Assembly: GCA_020431745.1 (NCBI GenBank) | Contig: JAGQHR010000200.1 | Location: 1 to 6,371, forward strand | Length of the DNA stretch: 6,371 nt | Reading direction: 5' to 3' | DNA from: Candidatus Eiseniibacteriota bacterium | GTDB lineage: Bacteria; Eisenbacteria; RBG-16-71-46; CAIMUX01 | In this document: piece by piece, positions 5,422 to 6,371 of the stretch | Layout: the number at the start of each line of letters is the position of its first letter | Numbering within the stretch: position 1 is the stretch's first letter | Notes under the pieces: model-generated | The model's database searches: none | Seen by the model: the letters and a program-made list of their open reading frames with translations, nothing else | Told to the model about the DNA's origin: nothing | Position numbers and translations under genes: made by a program

Positions 5422-6371
5422 TCACCGATACTGCGCGCCCAACATCACCCAGAGCCGGAACGACTCCTTCTCTGCCTCCGTGAGCGCATTCTCCGTTGTG
5501 GGGTGCGGCTCTTCGCCGGCATGGGACCCCAGACCCATGATCGTGTCGATCAACAGCGACCGGCGGGGGAACGCCGGTGTGATGAACGTCCGAGTGCCCT
5601 CCTCCTCGTCGCCCTCTCCCGCGAGACTCACGTACGCGAGCGGGAAGATCTCTCCCCTCTCCGTGGTATCCGCGAGCGAGCGGAGATCGAGCAGACCCGG
5701 CGCCGGGATCGTGTCGACTACCGTCACGGTGCGACCGTCGACCAGCAGCGAGTCGCGCGACTCATAGGTCGGCACGTGACAGCTGACGCACTTGGCTTCG
5801 ATGATCGGCTCGATTTCCGTTTCGTAGCTGATGATGCGGCGCTCCGAGGGCGGCACGTTCAAATCGGTCGGTTCGAGCGTCGCGGCCATGGGCGCGAGGT
5901 TGGTGGGGAACGGTCCTCCCGCTTCCCGATCCTCGTGGCACCCGGTGCACTGGTTGAACTCCTCACCCGGTCGGACGTAGAGCCAGGTCCGCTTGACCAC
6001 GAAGCCGCGCCCCTCATCGTCGAGCGTCGCGAAGCTGATCGGGGTGTCGGCCGGCACGCGGATCCGGAATGAGCCGTCCTCCTGTACCGGGGCGTAGCCG
6101 AGGAAGGACCGAGGCTCGAACTCGGTGATCGAGAAGTCGTTGCCCATTCCGCGCGGTACCGGACGAGCCGCCAGCACCGCGATTTGAGGCACCGCGTCGA
6201 CGCCCCGCCGCGGGATCTCCTGGCCGTCCCGAGGACCGCGGTTGAAGACGTCTTGGGCGAGGAAGACGCCCGTCGTCTGCGAGTGGTCGACCACGTTGGG
6301 AATCACGGGCGGCTTGTCGTGCGGCGCGAGCAGCTGCGCATCGAACTCGTTCGCGTCGGGGTCGTTGTAGA
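5422..6371 (-). CDS. HzsA-related diheme c-type cytochrome, C-terminal part (5' end outside window)
   Basis: The frame is open to the window edge, so the start lies above 6371; a GTG at 6306 is internal, because the family-like segment APHDKPPVIPN begins before it. The visible 315 residues carry two heme c attachment sites: CTGCH at about visible residues 141-145 (5949-5935) and CVSCH at 194-198 (5790-5776). Between residues about 90 and 140 the segments LGYAPVQEDGSFRIRVPADT and TWLYVRPGEEFNQC match the conserved core of HzsA-related proteins (hydrazine synthase alpha subunit-like family). The stretch before the second site (ETEIEPIIEAKC) resembles planctomycete-type cytochrome c domains, and the end (LWVMLGAQYR) is also family-like. 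Family membership does not imply hydrazine synthesis; most relatives are uncharacterised periplasmic multiheme proteins, often with a beta-propeller N-terminus. Its signal peptide and N-terminal domain are not visible. The gene ends 91 bp before the TlpA-like gene, so co-transcription is plausible. The family call is strong; the substrate is unknown. Confidence 0.85.
   Translation of the reverse strand, partial: YNDPDANEFDAQLLAPHDKPPVIPNVVDHSQTTGVFLAQDVFNRGPRDGQEIPRRGVDAVPQIAVLAARPVPRGMGNDFSITEFEPRSFLGYAPVQEDGSFRIRVPADTPISFATLDDEGRGFVVKRTWLYVRPGEEFNQCTGCHEDREAGGPFPTNLAPMAATLEPTDLNVPPSERRIISYETEIEPIIEAKCVSCHVPTYESRDSLLVDGRTVTVVDTIPAPGLLDLRSLADTTERGEIFPLAYVSLAGEGDEEEGTRTFITPAFPRRSLLIDTIMGLGSHAGEEPHPTTENALTEAEKESFRLWVMLGAQYR
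5776..5790 (-). other. Heme c attachment site CVSCH
   Basis: The minus-strand codons read Cys-Val-Ser-Cys-His, a second canonical CxxCH motif 53 residues after the first. It is preceded by EPIIEAK, as in the cytochrome c domains of planctomycete-type multiheme proteins. Confidence 0.85.
5935..5949 (-). other. Heme c attachment site CTGCH
   Basis: The minus-strand codons read Cys-Thr-Gly-Cys-His, a canonical CxxCH heme c motif. It directly follows the conserved PGEEFNQ segment, where HzsA-related proteins place a heme site. Confidence 0.85.

Noticed and set aside
5422..6371. Hydrazine synthase activity, i.e. an anammox organism
   Set aside because: Only family-level similarity to HzsA-related proteins is visible; this family is widespread outside anammox bacteria and no other hydrazine-synthase subunit is present in the window.

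Overview
The window is about 65% G+C and all of its genes read on the minus strand, so gene order runs from high to low coordinates. It holds eight genes: six complete, one cut at each edge. At least six encode proteins with an export signal or membrane anchor, so this is a cell-envelope locus of a Gram-negative-type bacterium. The G+C content, a C-terminal FlgD-Ig/type IX secretion (T9SS)-like domain and an HzsA-related cytochrome suggest a high-GC member of the FCB superphylum or a neighbouring lineage (Eisenbacteria, Krumholzibacteria or Gemmatimonadota type). That placement is an inference.

Layout in reading order: (1) 6371-5422, the C-terminal part of an HzsA-related c-type cytochrome with two CxxCH sites; (2) 5330-4734, a membrane-anchored TlpA-type thioredoxin with a WCAPC centre; (3) 4737-4459, a small DUF4266 lipoprotein ending in a Gly-rich tail and GGGCACN; (4) 4372-3242, a DUF3570 protein, probably an outer-membrane beta-barrel; (5) 3201-1543, a secreted NHL beta-propeller with a FlgD-Ig/T9SS-like tail; (6) 1546-947, an unrecognised lipoprotein; (7) 950-150, an unrecognised exported, probably barrel-like protein whose Arg-rich N-terminus is encoded by an 18-bp tandem repeat; (8) 84-1, the signal peptide of a further exported protein.

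Genes 2/3, 5/6 and 6/7 each overlap by 4 bp (ATGA, GTGA, ATGA), and the other gaps are 40 to 91 bp. This fits one polycistronic envelope operon, possibly divided before gene 8 by a hairpin over the stop codon of gene 7. I found no convincing promoter, so it probably lies above 6371.

The core is the TlpA/DUF4266/DUF3570 set, a recurring but functionally obscure bacterial envelope association. Here it sits between a diheme cytochrome and a secreted propeller/lipoprotein/barrel set. A redox or thiol-processing function at the cell surface is a reasonable guess, but nothing in the sequence proves a substrate. The most unusual feature is the 18-bp tandem repeat at the start of gene 7, which appears to have grown from the gene's own translation-initiation region.
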